Positions 24,922 through 33,905 of a stretch of 64,000 nt of DNA are shown here, one piece after another (positions within the stretch are counted from its first letter, which is position 1; the number at the start of each line of letters is the position of its first letter). The translations under genes were made by a program, and so were the position numbers. Source of the DNA: Dyadobacter fanqingshengii (lineage in GTDB: Bacteria > Bacteroidota > Bacteroidia > Cytophagales > Spirosomataceae); contig NZ_CP098806.1 of the NCBI RefSeq assembly GCF_023822005.2, positions 4,526,001 to 4,590,000 on the forward strand, written 5' to 3'. The notes beneath the pieces are model-generated. The model did no database searches. It was not told the origin of the DNA and saw nothing but the letters and a program-made list of their open reading frames with translations.

Positions 24922-25800
24922 GTGAACAAGCCTTCCTATTTATTTATTTTAAATCCCAATTCCGGCACTTCGATTGGTAAGCATGTTGGTGAGGTGCAAA
25001 AAACAATTGAATTATTTGCGCAAAAAAACGGGGCGGAAGCACAGATCCTTTTTACAGAGGAAAGAGCGCACGCAACAACATTGGTCAAAGAGAATCTTGG
25101 ATTGCAGCCCTGGAAGGCCATTGTAGCAGTTGGCGGCGACGGAACGGTGAATGAAATTGCGCAGCCGCTTGTGGACACAGATCAGCCTATCGGCATCATT
25201 CCGCTTGGCTCCGGCAATGGGCTGGCTCGTCACCTCGGCATTCCGCTTACATTGGAAGCTTCATTAAAAAGGCTTTTTGAAGGAAAAATAATCACTATCG
25301 ACAGCGCCCAAATCAATGATATCCCGTTCTTTTGCACGGCAGGAATGGGCTTTGATGCTTATGTAGGGCATTTGTTCAGTCAGCAAAACCAGCGGGGACT
25401 GGCTACTTACATTAATGTTTCGTTTCAGTCTTATTGGCGTTATAAACCGCAAAGATTTAAATTGAATGGTGTGGAAACCAATGCTTTTTCATTGTCATTT
25501 GCCAATGCGGGCCAGTTTGGGAATAATGCCTGGGTTGCGCCTCAGGCCAGTTTGCAGGATGGTTTGCTGGATCTTTGCGTTATTAAGCCGTTTCCAAAGT
25601 GGTATGGCACATCGTTGGCATATCAACTCTTTACCAAGCAAATGAAGGCTTCGCGCTACATTGATTACCAGCATATGACCGAAGCCGTGATCGAGACGCA
25701 AGCGCCGCCAATGATACATTACGATGGCGAGCCTTTTCAGCTGGATACAACGAGGATAGAAGTTAAAATTAAACCGCAGAGCCTGCGAGTAATTGTCTGA
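24922..25800 (+). CDS. Diacylglycerol kinase-family lipid kinase (YegS/BmrU type)
   Basis: A 292-residue kinase of the DAGK catalytic family. Motifs: LNPNSGTSIGKH at residues 10-21, the nucleotide-binding AVGGDGTVNEIAQ near 69, and PLGSGNGLARHLGIP near 94. The C-terminal domain is a beta sandwich ending in IHYDGEPFQLD near 270. These enzymes phosphorylate diacylglycerol or other lipid alcohols at the inner membrane. The start is GTG. Its stop overlaps the ATG of the SUI1-type factor gene (TGATG), which implies coupled translation. Confidence 0.92.
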   Translation: MNKPSYLFILNPNSGTSIGKHVGEVQKTIELFAQKNGAEAQILFTEERAHATTLVKENLGLQPWKAIVAVGGDGTVNEIAQPLVDTDQPIGIIPLGSGNGLARHLGIPLTLEASLKRLFEGKIITIDSAQINDIPFFCTAGMGFDAYVGHLFSQQNQRGLATYINVSFQSYWRYKPQRFKLNGVETNAFSLSFANAGQFGNNAWVAPQASLQDGLLDLCVIKPFPKWYGTSLAYQLFTKQMKASRYIDYQHMTEAVIETQAPPMIHYDGEPFQLDTTRIEVKIKPQSLRVIV

Positions 25801-26135
25801 TGTCAAAAAAGAACCGCACAGGAGTCATTTATTCCACAAACCCTGACTTCGAATACAACGATTCCGGAGCCGACGAACCGGATACATTGCCGCCCGCGCA
25901 GCAGGACCTCAGGATTTGGCTGGACCGCAAAGGAGGAGGAAAAGTGATTACCATTATAAAAGGATTTATCGGAACCAATGCGGATATGGAAGCATTGGGC
26001 AAACAATTGAAAGCCCTTTGCGGAAGCGGCGGAACCGTGAAAGATCAGGAGGTCCAAATCCAGGGCGATCACCGCGATAAGGTGATAAACTGGCTGGTTG
26101 GAAAAGGCTATAAAGCAAAAAAAGCGGGAGGCTAA
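25800..26135 (+). CDS. SUI1/eIF1-like translation initiation factor
   Basis: A 111-residue protein with a SUI1 domain in residues about 45-110: DRKGGGKVITIIKGF, then LGKQLKALCGSGGTVKD and EVQIQGDHRDKVINWLVGKGY. This is the YciH/eIF1 family, present in some bacteria and able to influence initiation-codon selection. The N-terminal 40 residues are acidic and probably flexible. The ATG overlaps the stop of the lipid kinase gene, and the stop codon lies inside a terminator hairpin. Confidence 0.93.
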   Translation: MSKKNRTGVIYSTNPDFEYNDSGADEPDTLPPAQQDLRIWLDRKGGGKVITIIKGFIGTNADMEALGKQLKALCGSGGTVKDQEVQIQGDHRDKVINWLVGKGYKAKKAGG

Positions 26136-26149
26136 CCTCCCGCTTTTCG
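26118..26149. terminator. Bidirectional terminator spanning the SUI1 gene stop
   Basis: AAAAGCGGGAGG (26120-26131) pairs perfectly with CCTCCCGCTTTT (26136-26147) around a CTAA loop that contains the stop codon of the SUI1-type gene. It also serves the minus-strand gene ending at 26151. Confidence 0.8.
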
Positions 26150-26150
26150 T

Positions 26151-26600
26151 TTAAAGAACCTTGTTTGTATCAATATCGGTCGGTGCCGGCAGATTTGATG
26201 GTGGTGGCTGTGGCAACTGGTTGGAACGCACATTTTCCAGCACTTCCACATTTGTCACGAAATATTTTGTATCCCCATTCCAGGGCAGCGTAAAGAATTT
26301 CTCTTCATAAGTCAGGGAAACCCGCTGCCCGTTCTTGATCGCTTCTTCAAGCTTGGCTATTGCATCTTTGTTTTTTGCGCTTACCGAAAACACCCATTCC
26401 GAGGAATTCATGGTGCCGTCGCCTTCGTAAAGGCCGCCCATTCTCAGCTCGCCTTCATATGTTTTGAACAAATAACCTTTGTTGCTCAATTTAGTAATAA
26501 AACCTCCGCGTTTTCCTTCGCTGTAATAACCGAAGGTGAGGTAATAAAGGATTCCGAAAATAATGGCCAGAAATATGGCAAATATGACCCATTTACGCAT
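26151..26600 (-). CDS. Membrane-anchored hypothetical protein
   Basis: A 149-residue protein with one N-terminal membrane helix (VIFAIFLAIIFGILYYL, residues 5-21) and no lipobox. The outer part (about 30-130) is beta-rich, with GGFITKLSNKGYLFKTYEGE and a segment FSVSAKNKDAIAKLEEAI resembling other Bacteroidota proteins of unknown function. The tail (about 130-149) is proline-rich. I do not recognise a function. It is downstream of the ABC permease gene (68 bp gap) on the same strand, so co-transcription is possible. Confidence 0.8.
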   Translation of the reverse strand: MRKWVIFAIFLAIIFGILYYLTFGYYSEGKRGGFITKLSNKGYLFKTYEGELRMGGLYEGDGTMNSSEWVFSVSAKNKDAIAKLEEAIKNGQRVSLTYEEKFFTLPWNGDTKYFVTNVEVLENVRSNQLPQPPPSNLPAPTDIDTNKVL

Positions 26601-26667
26601 AACAGTAATTTTTCTGAGTTTATTGATATCAGCGAACTTCGCAAAACGGATTGATTATTCCTAGTTA

Positions 26668-27909
26668 TTATTTTGCCCGGATTGCAATAACTGGGTCCAT
26701 GCGCGCGGCAAGCATGGCAGGCACAATTCCCGATAACACGCCAATGATGCTCGAAACCCCCAGCCCAAGTATAATATTTCCCGGCGTCAATAAAATTTGC
26801 AGGGAGCCCATGGGCATGAACGACAAAAGAAACACCAAAAATATACCCACCAACCCGCCAACCAGGCTAAGCATCACGGCCTCAAACAGAAATTGGAACA
26901 GGATTGAATAATTTTTCGCGCCCAGTGACTTTTGAATGCCGATCAGGTTGGTTCTTTCCTTCACGGATACAAACATAATGTTGGCGATGCCAAACCCTCC
27001 TACCAATATTGAAAAGCTGCCTATAACCCACCCGGCAATGGTAAGCACGGCAAAAAGTTGTCCGATCGCTTCTGCCGCTGCTTCGGGACGGTTGAGAGAA
27101 AAATTACTTCCATCGCGCGGCTTAATGCCTCTTTTTGTGCGCATTAAGCCCGTAATTTCGGCTTCCACTTCTTTCATTCCTTCGTCTTCGGGAAAACCTT
27201 TGACAACAATGTCGGCACTGCGACGGCCCGATTGAAAAAGCTTGGAGAATGAGGCAAATGGGATAACACAATTCTTATCCGGGCTTCCGCCAAAATCTAC
27301 GAGACTTTCTCCTTTCCTGACCTGAACACCTACGATTGTGAACTTATTTCCCGCCAGTTTGAACACTTTCCCAACCGCATCTTGCCCCGGAAACAGCGCT
27401 GATGCGATATCTGCACCCACAATGGCCACATTACGCGCGTTATTGGTTTCAAGCGGAATAAAATAGCGCCCGTCCTGAATGGGAATATCTGAAATCTGAT
27501 TGTACTCATAAGAAACGCCCTGAATCTGCGCCACGATGCTGTTGGAGCCGTTTTTTAATGTGGTACTTCCCCTAAAATCCATCACGGCCACAGCGCTGGC
27601 GCTTTCCAGATTTTCGTAAAGGAATTTGTATTCTGCATAAGTGGGCTCCGGCCATTGAAAATATTTCCACCACTGGTATTCCCCTCCAAAGCCCCAGGGC
27701 CACTTTTGAACATAGATAACCTTATCCCCGATGAAGCTCATGCTGTCTTTAATGCTTCGTTCGAGGGAATCGACAATAGTAAAAACGGCAACAATCGCAA
27801 AAATGCCGACTGTTACGCCCAGTAATGATAAAATTGTCCTGGTAATGTTGGATTTGAGCGCCTGCCACGCGAAACGGAAACTTTCTAAAACCTGCCGTAA
27901 AAATTTCAT
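26668..27909 (-). CDS. MacB/FtsX-type ABC transporter permease
   Basis: A 413-residue permease with the four-helix MacB/LolC plan: one helix at about 20-45 (ILSLLGVTVGIFAIVAVFTI), a large periplasmic domain (about 50-285), and three C-terminal helices in the FtsX domain (about 285-410), ending in GIVPAMLAARMDPVIAIRAK, the typical closing motif of these permeases. They couple ATP hydrolysis to mechanical work on exported peptides, lipoproteins or drugs rather than forming a simple channel. No ATP-binding subunit is adjacent, so it must pair with one encoded elsewhere. Confidence 0.93.
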   Translation of the reverse strand: MKFLRQVLESFRFAWQALKSNITRTILSLLGVTVGIFAIVAVFTIVDSLERSIKDSMSFIGDKVIYVQKWPWGFGGEYQWWKYFQWPEPTYAEYKFLYENLESASAVAVMDFRGSTTLKNGSNSIVAQIQGVSYEYNQISDIPIQDGRYFIPLETNNARNVAIVGADIASALFPGQDAVGKVFKLAGNKFTIVGVQVRKGESLVDFGGSPDKNCVIPFASFSKLFQSGRRSADIVVKGFPEDEGMKEVEAEITGLMRTKRGIKPRDGSNFSLNRPEAAAEAIGQLFAVLTIAGWVIGSFSILVGGFGIANIMFVSVKERTNLIGIQKSLGAKNYSILFQFLFEAVMLSLVGGLVGIFLVFLLSFMPMGSLQILLTPGNIILGLGVSSIIGVLSGIVPAMLAARMDPVIAIRAK

Positions 27910-28055
27910 AGCGCCTTCCGATATAATGTTTCTTTCAAAATCCTTTCAAACCAAAAGTTAAGTTTAAAGTATCAGGCTTTGAAATAAATTGTTATAAAAG
28001 GTAAGATAAAGTGATTGATTTAATAAATTACAAACTGAATTATAACACTCCTATA

Positions 28056-29822
28056 ATGACATTACGCTACAAACTGGCATTTACAATCTGTATTTTACCG
28101 GGATTTCTGGCTGCTCAAAAGCCCGTTCAGGAATCGACGGGATTTTATCAGTTCCTATCCGATGATCCCAATCAAAAGCCATTTTTCAATGACCGTCCGG
28201 GCGTAATTGCTCAAAACGGCATGGTTGCATCAGCTCATCCCGAAGCTTCCAAAGTGGGCGTTGAAATATTGAAAGCAGGCGGAAATGCTGTGGATGCTGC
28301 TGTTGCAGTGCAGTTTGCTTTGGCAGTGGTTCATCCTTCGGCAGGAAACCTCGGCGGGGGCGGATTTTTAGTGTTGCGAGATAAATCCGGCAAGAGTTAC
28401 AGCATTGATTTTCGCGAGAAAGCGCCTGCAAAGGGTCATGCAGACATGTATCTGGATCAAGCAGGTAATGTAATCCCTAATTCCAGCATTCTCGGCCGGC
28501 TTGCCTCAGGCGTTCCGGGCTCGGTTGCAGGCATGGCAGAAGCACATGCAAAACATGGAAAACTGCCCTGGAAACAGCTTCTTCAACCTGCTATTGATCT
28601 TGCAGAAAAGGGCGTTGTGCAAACGGAAAGGGAGGCGCGCGGACTGAATGCAGTTAAAAAAGATTTGTTACAACTGAATCCAGGCACAAAATATTTCATC
28701 AATTCAAACGGGAAAGATTGGGTCGCCGGTGACTTGCTGGTTCAGAAAGATCTGGGCAAAGTTTTAAAACGCATTCAGAAAACGGGCCATGATGGTTTTT
28801 ATAAAGGCAAGACAGCGAGGCGTTTAGTAAAAGATATTAATAAAAACAATGAAGGGATCATCAGCAAAAAAGACCTGGCTGACTACAAAGCGCAATGGCG
28901 CGAAACAATCACCGAAAACTACAAGGAGTACAAGGTTATTACCATGGCACCTCCATCCAGTGGCGGCGTAGCATTATTGCAGCTCATGCGACTGACTGAA
29001 CAACATCCATTGCGTAAATGGGGATGGCACAGCGATTCGACCATTCAGGTAATGATAGAAGCCGAACGCCGGGTTTACGCCGATCGCGCCAAATTTCTCG
29101 GCGATCCGGATTTTGTTAAGGTGCCTGTGGAAACATTGATCAGCAAAGATTATCTGACCAAACGATGGAGCGATTTTAGCTGGGATAAAGCAACTGACAG
29201 TAAAGATATTAGCGGCGGAGCTTTCCCCGGCTATGAGAGTTTGGAAACTACCCATTTTTCCATTGTTGACAAAGAAGGCAATGCTGTTTCACTCACAACG
29301 ACGCTTAATGGCGGCTACGGAAGCCGCGTAGTGATCAAAGGCGGCGGTTTTTTTATGAATAATGAAATGGACGATTTCAGTGTAAAAGCGGGTGCGCCCA
29401 ATATGTACGGACTGATCGGCAACAAAGCCAATGCCATTGCGCCGGGCAAACGGATGCTCTCATCCATGACGCCAACCATTATCGAAAAAGACGGAAAGCT
29501 GCTGATGGTGGTCGGAACGCCGGGTGGATCAACCATTATCACATCTGTGTACCAAACGGTCCTGAATGTGCTGGAACACGGAATGACCATGCAACAATCG
29601 GTAAACGCATTAAAATTTCATCACCAATGGCTTCCTGACAAAACAACTTTTGAGGCAAATGCTTTCTCCGAAGCAGCCATCAAAAAGTTACAGAATAAAG
29701 GTTATATTCTTGAACAGCAACGCAATACAATCGGTCGAATGGACTGCATACTCGTGCTCCCTGACGGCTCGCTTGAAGGCGGGTCCGATCCGAGAGGTGA
29801 CGATACCAGTATCGGGTACTAA
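28056..29822 (+). CDS. ggt: Gamma-glutamyltransferase
   Basis: A 588-residue N-terminal-nucleophile hydrolase that cleaves the gamma-glutamyl bond of glutathione and related peptides in the periplasm. A signal peptide covers residues 1-20 (FTICILPGFLAAQ). The large subunit shows HPEASKVGVEILKAGGNAVDAAVA and the conserved NLGGGGFLV. Self-cleavage should occur before the Thr of ETTHFSIVDKEGNAVSLTTT; the small subunit carries the conserved SSMTPTI and GTPGGSTIITSV. I chose ATG 28056 because an earlier in-frame ATG would add 15 non-signal residues. Full length. Confidence 0.95.
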   Translation: MTLRYKLAFTICILPGFLAAQKPVQESTGFYQFLSDDPNQKPFFNDRPGVIAQNGMVASAHPEASKVGVEILKAGGNAVDAAVAVQFALAVVHPSAGNLGGGGFLVLRDKSGKSYSIDFREKAPAKGHADMYLDQAGNVIPNSSILGRLASGVPGSVAGMAEAHAKHGKLPWKQLLQPAIDLAEKGVVQTEREARGLNAVKKDLLQLNPGTKYFINSNGKDWVAGDLLVQKDLGKVLKRIQKTGHDGFYKGKTARRLVKDINKNNEGIISKKDLADYKAQWRETITENYKEYKVITMAPPSSGGVALLQLMRLTEQHPLRKWGWHSDSTIQVMIEAERRVYADRAKFLGDPDFVKVPVETLISKDYLTKRWSDFSWDKATDSKDISGGAFPGYESLETTHFSIVDKEGNAVSLTTTLNGGYGSRVVIKGGGFFMNNEMDDFSVKAGAPNMYGLIGNKANAIAPGKRMLSSMTPTIIEKDGKLLMVVGTPGGSTIITSVYQTVLNVLEHGMTMQQSVNALKFHHQWLPDKTTFEANAFSEAAIKKLQNKGYILEQQRNTIGRMDCILVLPDGSLEGGSDPRGDDTSIGY

Positions 29823-29869
29823 TATTTTAACACTTTCGAGCGTTACTATTAGGCATTGCTTTATCTGAC

Positions 29870-31210
29870 ATGAGAAAACTCACATTCCTACTGCTATTTA
29901 TATCTGTTGCATGTTTATCCAACTGTAAAAAAGATTCAAAAGATCCTGGGCCCGACCCGGATACAGAACTGCCATACACGCCGATCCAGTTTTTGAGATC
30001 ATTCGATGTCCCTGGCTCCGAAAAGATCACATTCGATTCTGTTACCAAAAATTATCAGATCAGCCTGCCGGAATCGTATTTGAGTAATTCCGCCGAATTG
30101 AAAATGTCCCTGAACAAGAATGTGGTGCTGATAGACAGTCTCGGCAAAGCCACAACGGACAGCACGATCACATATAATTTTAAGGGAAATCAGCCATTAA
30201 CATTCACATTGCGTGATAAAGAGGATAAGTTTGCCGGTTTGTTTACAGTATATTTTGAGATTGCAGGCCAGCCCAAGGTGGAGCTGCTAACCAAGGTAAT
30301 CACAATCAACACAAATGGTTTTAAGTCGCCATTTAAGTTCGTATCGGGTGTAGGAACAATTCCTTCCCGTCCCGGGCAGACGCCGCCGGTCATTAAGGCG
30401 ACGAATGCAAAAACTGGTTTCTCGACCCAAACTACTTACTACCAAAATCAGGAAAACATCACATTTGAAAACATTGATAAGCTGGTAGGCGCTGATCCTA
30501 TCAAAATTGAAATTCTTTTTGCAGATAAAGATCCGATTGTTTTTGAAGGACTAACATTTACCCGCGGAGAGCCGTTTTCAAGAATCCCGGATTCCAAATT
30601 TGTGTATTCGACCAAAGATTCTGTTTTCATAAGCGGTGGTTATTTTATTTCCACTTCAAAATACACCGTCAAATTTACCAGCGATTTTGTAACGGCGCCC
30701 GCAACGGCTTCGCTGAGATTTCTCAGTCCGACCAGTTTGAATCTTGAAAAGTTTCCTGCCAATATTGCCGAAGGATCCTATCTGCTAACCTTTCATGAAG
30801 GAGAAAAACGAATTGGCGAAGGTTCGATCTACGTTTCCAATGTTGCGTCAAAATCCATTGAATCCGTTTGGAAAGGCGAATTAACGCAGGCCCTAATCAG
30901 AAATACCGAGCCATTGACCTTCAAAAAAGGCGATGCTTTTTATGCGAAACCTTCTCCTGTTGAATATGGCTCTTCCAACACCAATTTTGATGTAAATAAG
31001 CTGCCGGCCTTGCGTCTTAAAAGTGGCGCAACAACCGTTGACCTGAAACCGGCCTTAGCTGTGGTGAACTGGGCAACGGCTGGCGTAAGCTATCCGGTCG
31101 GGAAGTATGTTGTGCCTGCAAGCCTGGCGGCAGGACAATACGAGGTGATGGCTGTGTTTCCTGATAAAACCGTTTCGAAACCTTATTGGGCGAAAATGCG
31201 CGTTAATTAA
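29870..31210 (+). CDS. Large hypothetical lipoprotein
   Basis: A 446-residue lipoprotein of unknown function. The signal MRKLTFLLLFISVACLSN ends in a Cys, followed by KKDSKDPGPDPD, a charged stretch like the lipoprotein export signal of Bacteroidota surface proteins. The rest appears to be several beta-sandwich units of about 90-100 residues. One (about 145-240) opens with PKVELLTKVITINTNGF and another ends with GSYLLTFHEGEKRIGEGSIYVSN, both of which look like IPT/TIG-type repeats. There are no catalytic motifs. It is 47 bp after ggt on the same strand but probably functions alone. Confidence 0.8.
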   Translation: MRKLTFLLLFISVACLSNCKKDSKDPGPDPDTELPYTPIQFLRSFDVPGSEKITFDSVTKNYQISLPESYLSNSAELKMSLNKNVVLIDSLGKATTDSTITYNFKGNQPLTFTLRDKEDKFAGLFTVYFEIAGQPKVELLTKVITINTNGFKSPFKFVSGVGTIPSRPGQTPPVIKATNAKTGFSTQTTYYQNQENITFENIDKLVGADPIKIEILFADKDPIVFEGLTFTRGEPFSRIPDSKFVYSTKDSVFISGGYFISTSKYTVKFTSDFVTAPATASLRFLSPTSLNLEKFPANIAEGSYLLTFHEGEKRIGEGSIYVSNVASKSIESVWKGELTQALIRNTEPLTFKKGDAFYAKPSPVEYGSSNTNFDVNKLPALRLKSGATTVDLKPALAVVNWATAGVSYPVGKYVVPASLAAGQYEVMAVFPDKTVSKPYWAKMRVN

Positions 31211-31225
31211 TCCTCTCAAGCATTT

Positions 31226-31741
31226 CTAAATTCTTGTCAGTTCCTGAATGATTTGTTCAAATTCAGGAAACTGCATTTGTAATGCTTCCCTATCGGCCAT
31301 TTCAAAATCCGCAAAATCGAATCCAGGCGCGACCGTGCAGCCTACTAATGCATACGTGCTCCCCTGCGCGGGACGCGACGCAAACCACGCTCCTGCCGGA
31401 ACCACCGCCTGAAACGTTTCTCCATTCTCAGGATCGTTACCCAGCTTGATTATCTGCATTTCCCTATGCTCTGCATCGATTACGAAAATTTCCAGCGCTT
31501 CTCCGGCGTAGAAATGCCACATTTCGTCAGACTTAATCCTGTGAAATGCAGAAAAATTATGCGTTTCTAATAAAAAATATATTCCAGTCGAAAACGACCT
31601 GTCTCCGCTAAATCTTGCTGGTAACACTTGTTGAGGCACATTTTCGCTCGCCCGGTAGGTTTCCGCATAGTAGCCGCCCTCGGGATGCGCGCTTAATGCG
31701 TATTTTTCTATCCAGTAACTGGCTGGTTTCAGATTTTCCAT
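31226..31741 (-). CDS. Cupin-fold protein of the DUF985 (Cupin_5) family
   Basis: A 171-residue protein spanning the whole DUF985 domain. Diagnostic motifs: ALSAHPEGGYYAETYR near residue 15, STGIYFLLE near 50, SAFHRIKSDEMWHFYAGE near 63, which carries metal-binding His residues, VVPAGAWFAS near 112, and a closing VGCTVAPGFDFADFEM. The family is a single-domain cupin of unknown substrate, with sequence-related proteins in bacteria and eukaryotes. No signal peptide. The gene is convergent with the large lipoprotein gene. Confidence 0.93.
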   Translation of the reverse strand: MENLKPASYWIEKYALSAHPEGGYYAETYRASENVPQQVLPARFSGDRSFSTGIYFLLETHNFSAFHRIKSDEMWHFYAGEALEIFVIDAEHREMQIIKLGNDPENGETFQAVVPAGAWFASRPAQGSTYALVGCTVAPGFDFADFEMADREALQMQFPEFEQIIQELTRI

Positions 31742-31833
31742 AGTAAGAACAAGATAGCACGCCGTTTAATAATTGACACTCCCGGATACGCTTTTTTAGC
31801 CAGAAAAATATTCAGCATTGAGTATGCAATTCT

Positions 31834-31873
31834 ATATTTGATTATATTTGCTCAATATAAATCATATTTGATC
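31834..31873. repeat. 10-bp phased ATATTTG repeats upstream of nudK
   Basis: ATATTTG begins at 31834, 31844 and 31864, so the copies lie exactly 10 and 20 bp apart, ending 12 bp before the start codon of the NUDIX gene. The first two are preceded by T and match TAnnTTTG, so they can also be read as -7 promoter boxes. Same-face spacing suggests a protein-binding array, or alternate promoters. Confidence 0.5.
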
Positions 31874-31884
31874 AAAAATAATCA

Positions 31885-32511
31885 ATGGTAAATGAACGAG
31901 TGAAAATCGTAGCAGACGAGGTGCTATCAAATAATTGGTATACATTAAAAAAATACACATTCGATTACCAAGGCGCCGACGGCCGATGGGAAAGGCAGTC
32001 GCGGGAGGCTTACGACCGCGGAAATGGCGCTGTGATATTGCTTTATAACCGCGAGAAACAAACTGTTATACTAACCAGGCAATTCCGCATTCCTACCTAT
32101 GTGAACGGGAACGAAACAGGCATGCTGATAGAAGCTTGTGCGGGACTTTTGGATCGCGATAACCCGGAAGATTGCATCAGAAGGGAGACGGAGGAAGAAA
32201 CCGGCTATATGATCAATGCCGTCGAGAAGATATTTGAAGCCTATATGTCGCCCGGTTCTGTTACAGAAATTCTATACTTTTTCGTTGCCGAATATAGAGA
32301 TGAAATGAAAGTAAGTGAAGGCGGTGGCAGTGAGCAGGAGCAGGAAAATATTGAAGTGATGGAGTTACAATTCAACGAAGCGCTTCGCATGGTAAATTCA
32401 GGTGAAATCAAAGATGCCAAAACCATTATGCTGCTTCAATATGCACACCTCAATCATTTGCTTACAAAAAATGGCCAAAAAGAACCTTACCAGCTCTCTT
32501 CGGCCATTTAA
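31885..32511 (+). CDS. nudK: NUDIX hydrolase, GDP-mannose pyrophosphatase type
   Basis: A 208-residue NUDIX enzyme of the NudK/ADP-ribose pyrophosphatase group. The NUDIX box runs from GLLDRDN (near residue 93) to [10 protein letters not shown] with the catalytic REx2EE core near 107. Upstream, [16 protein letters not shown] and downstream [19 protein letters not shown] match the dimer-swapped NudK fold, which hydrolyses GDP-mannose to GMP and mannose-1-phosphate. That would oppose Gmd-dependent sugar synthesis, although gmd is 16 kb away. ADP-ribose remains possible as substrate. An unusual phased repeat precedes the gene. Confidence 0.88.
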   Translation: MVNERVKIVADEVLSNNWYTLKKYTFDYQGADGRWERQSREAYDRGNGAVILLYNREKQTVILTRQFRIPTYVNGNETGMLIEACAGLLDRDNPEDCIRRETEEETGYMINAVEKIFEAYMSPGSVTEILYFFVAEYRDEMKVSEGGGSEQEQENIEVMELQFNEALRMVNSGEIKDAKTIMLLQYAHLNHLLTKNGQKEPYQLSSAI

Positions 32512-32528
32512 TTACATGCAAATGCAAA

Positions 32529-32861
32529 TTATGATATTGGATCGGGCGTCGGGGTCGTTTCGGCAGTTGTTGTCCCTGCGGCCCCTTTACCGCCTACGAA
32601 TTTTTCGTAAAGGTCTTTAAAAAAGTTTTCGGCATCAGGAAAACTGCTTTTAAGCGTGTCAGCACCTTTGTTTTTCAGCTCATCAAAATATTCAGGAGCC
32701 TTATCGATCGCACCCTCCGCTTCGGCCTTCAGATTGTTGGCTTTGGTTTTCAGGTCTTCCAAAAGCTTTTCGCCTTCTTCGCTTTGAAGATATTTATGCG
32801 CTGCCACTCCGGCGGCGGCTCCAAGAATAAATGTGGCAAGGTGTTTTGCGTTAATGCTCAT
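32529..32861 (-). CDS. Small YtxH-like membrane-associated protein
   Basis: A 110-residue protein. Residues 8-24 (LATFILGAAAGVAAHKYL) form one hydrophobic helix followed by an amphipathic, Lys/Glu-rich coiled region (about 27-85), the plan of YtxH-domain stress proteins. The tail is rich in Gly, Thr and Pro. It has no enzymatic motif. It is convergent with nudK and lies 122 bp downstream of the SIMPL gene on the same strand. Confidence 0.75.
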   Translation of the reverse strand: MSINAKHLATFILGAAAGVAAHKYLQSEEGEKLLEDLKTKANNLKAEAEGAIDKAPEYFDELKNKGADTLKSSFPDAENFFKDLYEKFVGGKGAAGTTTAETTPTPDPIS

Positions 32862-32983
32862 GATTTCCAGTTACTTAGTTTGAGATTAAATTTAAAGAAA
32901 CTTATGTTTTGATACAAAAGGAATGCTTTAAGTTACTAAACTATTTGCTAGAAAAAACTATGCCGATCTGCTTGCTTAAAAAC

Positions 32984-33715
32984 TTATTTGATTTCAAAAG
33001 CCGCCTGCATCCGGTAACTGATCTTGATTTTTTGATAGGAAATATCACTTTCAGCAACAGCGTCCGCAGACTCTGCCTGGGCCATTGTTCTCATATTCGC
33101 CTTAGCAAACATTGGTTGCGGGAAATAAAGGTTTTCATCCAATTCCTTAATCTCTAAAACCTTCCCAAGCTTTTGGTCCAGTGAAGCCACCAGGTAATCC
33201 GCTTTCACCTTCGCTGCCTTCAAAGCATCAATCTTCACCTGCTTCTTGAACTCCTCTCTTTTTGAATGGTCGACACGCGCTACATTGGCATACTGAACGC
33301 CACGGCTTTCCACTTTTGAAAGAATGCCGTCCAGTTTATCAGGGCTGCTCACTTTCAGCTCATATTGTTTGCTTTCAAGAAATGTGGCAGGCTTTTTCTT
33401 TTTGTCTGTATATTCCTGATAACCTCCCAAGCCGCTGACGGACAATGCTTCTTTTGGCAAACCGGCATCCGTTAATGCTTTGACTAACTGCTTTTCAAGG
33501 GTGCTGATGACCACCTTGTTCTTTTGATTTTTCTCGTCTTCAAAATATTCCCTTAGCGAAACATTGAAATAAATTTCATCGGGAACGACCTCCATTTCTG
33601 CAAAACCAGCAACTTCAATGCGGGGAGAAGGAATTTGCTGCTCGTATTTGACTTGTGAAAAAGCAGGGAACAAAGCGCAAGCGGCAAGTAATGAACTCAA
33701 AATAATTTTTTTCAT
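32984..33715 (-). CDS. Exported SIMPL-domain (DUF541) protein
   Basis: A 243-residue protein with a signal peptide (MKKIILSSLLAACALFPAFS) and a SIMPL domain in residues about 30-240. Typical parts: IEVAGFAEMEVVPDEIYFNVSL at the start, VSGLGGYQEYT in the middle, and the closing YRMQAAFEI. SIMPL proteins include BP26/OMP28, which form periplasmic or outer-membrane channel-like rings, but their function is mostly unknown. I chose ATG 33715; an upstream in-frame TTG would add three residues. Single gene. Confidence 0.9.
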   Translation of the reverse strand: MKKIILSSLLAACALFPAFSQVKYEQQIPSPRIEVAGFAEMEVVPDEIYFNVSLREYFEDEKNQKNKVVISTLEKQLVKALTDAGLPKEALSVSGLGGYQEYTDKKKKPATFLESKQYELKVSSPDKLDGILSKVESRGVQYANVARVDHSKREEFKKQVKIDALKAAKVKADYLVASLDQKLGKVLEIKELDENLYFPQPMFAKANMRTMAQAESADAVAESDISYQKIKISYRMQAAFEIK

Positions 33716-33840
33716 GGCCTTCAAAAAATGATTGTTAATGTAAATACAGATGCGGGCAGCGATCAGAACGTTGTAATGGGCTCAAAGTAATTGCTGCCAA
33801 CATGGTTTAGATATTAGCACCGACCAAAGGTTTAAAACAA

Positions 33841-33880
33841 AAAATGGAGAATAACGCAAGGTGCTGTTATTCTCCATTTT
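33841..33880 (-). terminator. Terminator of the MarR gene
   Basis: AAAATGGAGAATAAC (33841-33855) pairs perfectly over 15 bp with GTTATTCTCCATTTT (33866-33880). An A-run on the left side gives a U-run on minus-strand transcripts. Confidence 0.85.
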
Positions 33881-33905
33881 ATCTTAAAATATTTTCCTAT
33901 CGCGG

